6,124 bases of DNA, taken from positions 1 to 6,124 of the forward strand of contig CAZAYB010000191.1 in NCBI GenBank assembly GCA_964489215.1, in the 5' to 3' direction. This document shows, in pieces, positions 4,279 through 6,124 of the stretch. Positions within the stretch are counted from its first letter, which is position 1. Each line of letters starts with the position of its first letter. The stretch is from CAZAYB01 sp964489215 (GTDB taxonomy: Bacteria; Planctomycetota; Phycisphaerae; Sedimentisphaerales; Anaerohalosphaeraceae). The notes under the pieces were generated by a model. That model did not search any database and was not told where the DNA came from. It saw nothing but the letters and a program-made list of their open reading frames with translations. The translations under genes were made by a program, and so were the position numbers.

Positions 4279-6124
4279 ATGCCTGCAGCTAAAGCGGTAT
4301 GGGCACTTGATGTTGGCAGTTATTCGCTTAAGGCTCTACGTATACGTCAGAGCGGTGAGAGCTATGAGGTACTTGATTTTGATTGTATCCAGCACAGGGT
4401 AGTTCTTGCAAATCCTGATCTTGACGCTGAGACCCGCCGAGATGTTATTCGTGAGAGCATAGTTAAGCTTTGTGAGAATCATGATCTTACGAAGGATGAG
4501 GTTGGTATAGCGGTTGCGGGCCGAAACGGTTTCGCTCGTTTTGTGAAGCTTCCACCTGTAGAAAAGAAGGGTATTCCCAAGATAGTACAGTATGAGGCAG
4601 TTCAGCAGATACCTTTTGATATAAATGAGGTTGTTTGGGATTGGCAGATAATGGAGAATCCTGACAGTCCTGATACAGAGGTTGGTATATTTGCCCTTAA
4701 AAATGAGTTCATTTCGGATTATATAGACTACTTTACAGATGAGGACATGAAAGTATCGTGTGTTCAGATATCTCCAATGGCACTTTATAATTACGCTCAT
4801 TTTGATATTTCGGGAGTTTCTGACAGTGATGACCGTCCAGTTATCATACTTGATATGGGAGCGGAGAATACTACTCTTGTTATCTGTACTAACAATACCG
4901 TTTGGCAGCGGAGTATCCGCATTGGCGGCAATACTTTTACTCAGGCGATAGCAGATGCTTTTAAGCTCAAGTTCAGAAAGGCAGAGAAGCTTAAGTGCAA
5001 GGCAGCGATGAGCAAGTATGCTAAGCAGCTTTTTACTGCGATGAAGCCAGTTTTTACGGATCTTTCGAGTGAGGTTCAGCGAAGTCTTGGCTTTTATAAC
5101 AGCAGCGGCCCGGGTAAGGGCAAGAAGTATTCAAAAGTAATCGCCATCGGCGGTGGTATGAAGCTTCAGGGTCTTGTGAAGTATTTGCAGAAGAGCCTTG
5201 GTGTTTCTGTAGTTAAGCCGGATATGTTTGAGAAGCTAAGTCTCGGCGAGAATGTTTCATCAGCCCAGTTTCATGAGAATGTGAGCGATTTTGGGGTTGT
5301 TTACGGTCTTGGTATTCAGCTTGCGGGTGACGGGAGGATGGATACGAATCTTCTTCCGCGGAGACTTTCCAGGCGTATGAACTGGATGCGTAAGGGTAAA
5401 TGGTTCAATGCTGCGGCAGGTCTTATGCTGGCGGTATCGTTTTTGAGCCTATTTTATACGATTTACAGCAGTAATAAGTACAATTCGAATGAACGAGTCC
5501 GCAGCCAGATAGATTCAGTGGTTAGCAGGGCAGACAGGTCAGAAAGTGAGCTAAGGAGCGAAAAGGGGAGGGAAAATTCATCGATGTCCAAAGTTAAAGA
5601 TGCGATGGAGCTTTTTACTTACCGTGACGCTATTATGAAGTTTAACGATACTTTGATCAAGTGTTTGCCTAATGAGCAGAATAATCCCCGTTATGCTGAT
5701 CTTTACCGTGCGTTTGAAGAAGGTGATGTTGGTACGGTTATATCTTATCCTCGCAGTGAGCGTAAACAGCTTTTTGTTACGAGTGTTTCTGTCAAGTATG
5801 CAGACAGTTTGAAGAATGCTGCTTTTGGTGAGGTTACTTCGCGTCAGAGGCGTCAGGGGGGCGGGGCAGCAGGGGGTATGGAAGGTCTGGAGGGTATGCC
5901 TGGTATGGGTATGCCCGGTATGGGAATGCCCGGTATGGGTATGCCTGGAATGGGTATGCCTGGAATGGGCGGACCGGGTGGCGGACCGGGGAGAGGGCCG
6001 GGCAGAGCTATTGAGGAGGGTGGCGACGAGGAACTTAAGGACGGAGCTGGATTTGTCGTACTTATTGAAGGGTACAGTCCTTATGGTGAGGTTGCGGAGC
6101 TTCTTGATCCGCCTGGTGTAGGGG
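4279..6124 (+). CDS. pilM: Type IV pilus assembly PilM with fused PilN-like half, 3' partial
   Basis: The frame stays open for 615 codons to the window edge. The start ATG follows TAGGAG (4267-4272) at good spacing. Residues 1 to about 340 are an actin-like PilM: phosphate-1 motif ALDVGSYSLKALR (8-20), VQYEAVQQIPFDINEVVWDW around 110-125, phosphate-2 motif ILDMGAENTTLV (about 190-201), IGGNTFTQAI (215-224) and adenosine motif AIGGGMKLQG (289-298). PilM is the ATP-binding cytoplasmic scaffold that links the pilus motor to the inner-membrane PilN/PilO complex. The frame then continues with DTNLLPRRLSRR (355-366), the motif that opens PilN and docks into PilM. A transmembrane helix follows (about 377-396), then a helical periplasmic segment (about 397-470), a region ending near FVTSVSVKYADSL, five MPGMG repeats (540-564), a Gly/Pro-rich linker and VVLIEGYSPYGEV. 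Usual PilM is about 350 residues. It is probably the first gene of a pilus operon continuing to the right. Confidence 0.88.
   Translation, partial: MPAAKAVWALDVGSYSLKALRIRQSGESYEVLDFDCIQHRVVLANPDLDAETRRDVIRESIVKLCENHDLTKDEVGIAVAGRNGFARFVKLPPVEKKGIPKIVQYEAVQQIPFDINEVVWDWQIMENPDSPDTEVGIFALKNEFISDYIDYFTDEDMKVSCVQISPMALYNYAHFDISGVSDSDDRPVIILDMGAENTTLVICTNNTVWQRSIRIGGNTFTQAIADAFKLKFRKAEKLKCKAAMSKYAKQLFTAMKPVFTDLSSEVQRSLGFYNSSGPGKGKKYSKVIAIGGGMKLQGLVKYLQKSLGVSVVKPDMFEKLSLGENVSSAQFHENVSDFGVVYGLGIQLAGDGRMDTNLLPRRLSRRMNWMRKGKWFNAAAGLMLAVSFLSLFYTIYSSNKYNSNERVRSQIDSVVSRADRSESELRSEKGRENSSMSKVKDAMELFTYRDAIMKFNDTLIKCLPNEQNNPRYADLYRAFEEGDVGTVISYPRSERKQLFVTSVSVKYADSLKNAAFGEVTSRQRRQGGGAAGGMEGLEGMPGMGMPGMGMPGMGMPGMGMPGMGGPGGGPGRGPGRAIEEGGDEELKDGAGFVVLIEGYSPYGEVAELLDPPGVG
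5896..5970 (+). repeat. Five 15-bp repeats encoding MPGMG inside pilM
   Basis: Five consecutive in-frame 15-bp units encode Met-Pro-Gly-Met-Gly (residues 540-564). They differ only at third codon positions (CCT/CCC, GGT/GGA/GGC). A Gly/Pro/Arg-rich tail follows (GGPGGGPGRGPGR). The segment lies on the periplasmic side of the predicted membrane helix and is probably a flexible linker whose length can change by slippage. Confidence 0.9.

Noticed and set aside
4336..4800. 154-codon frame on the minus strand opposite pilM
   Set aside because: It lies antisense inside the clearly conserved PilM domain, and its composition (Ile, Tyr, Leu, Asn) is what antisense of this codon usage yields. No start signal was seen.
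5816..6121. Plus-strand frame rich in VWVCLEW-type repeats
   Set aside because: It is an out-of-frame reading of the MPGMG repeat within pilM.

Overview
The window looks like a scaffold piece from a moderately AT-rich, Gram-negative-type bacterium, most likely a planctomycete of the Phycisphaerae type. This is inferred from three things seen together: a secreted protein with a PEP-CTERM sorting tail, a long PilM carrying an extra PilN-like half, and an MtaB-type tRNA methylthiotransferase. No rRNA or other marker gene is present to confirm it.

Layout. Bases 1-523 hold a perfect GC-rich hairpin, a probable 41-residue small protein with a GTG start, an 18-bp tandem repeat resembling the edge of a REP-type element, and a strong sigma70-like promoter. 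A structured leader of about 100 nt follows and leads to a PEP-CTERM protein (524-1621) whose repeats suggest a beta-propeller. Bases 1605-2494 are an accessory cluster: an open frame lacking a start codon, a conserved hypothetical gene interrupted by a 100-N assembly gap, and the N-terminal part of a DUF6933 gene. An IS3-family element cut the DUF6933 gene. Only the transposase C-terminus and one probable terminal inverted repeat of that element remain (2475-2646, minus strand).

From 2720 onward the window is housekeeping-like. mtaB (minus strand) modifies t6A37 in tRNA. It is separated by a 290-bp AT-rich divergent promoter region from pilM (plus strand), which runs off the right edge. pilM is the most notable gene. 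After a complete actin-like PilM domain the same reading frame continues with the NLLP motif, transmembrane helix and periplasmic segment expected of PilN. This makes a natural PilM-PilN fusion, and it carries a five-copy MPGMG repeat.

The plus strand is visibly G/T-rich across the oppositely oriented mtaB and pilM, but more balanced left of about 2640. This supports a boundary between a core segment on the right and a rearranged accessory segment on the left, with the IS remnant at the junction. No CRISPR array, tRNA or rRNA was seen.
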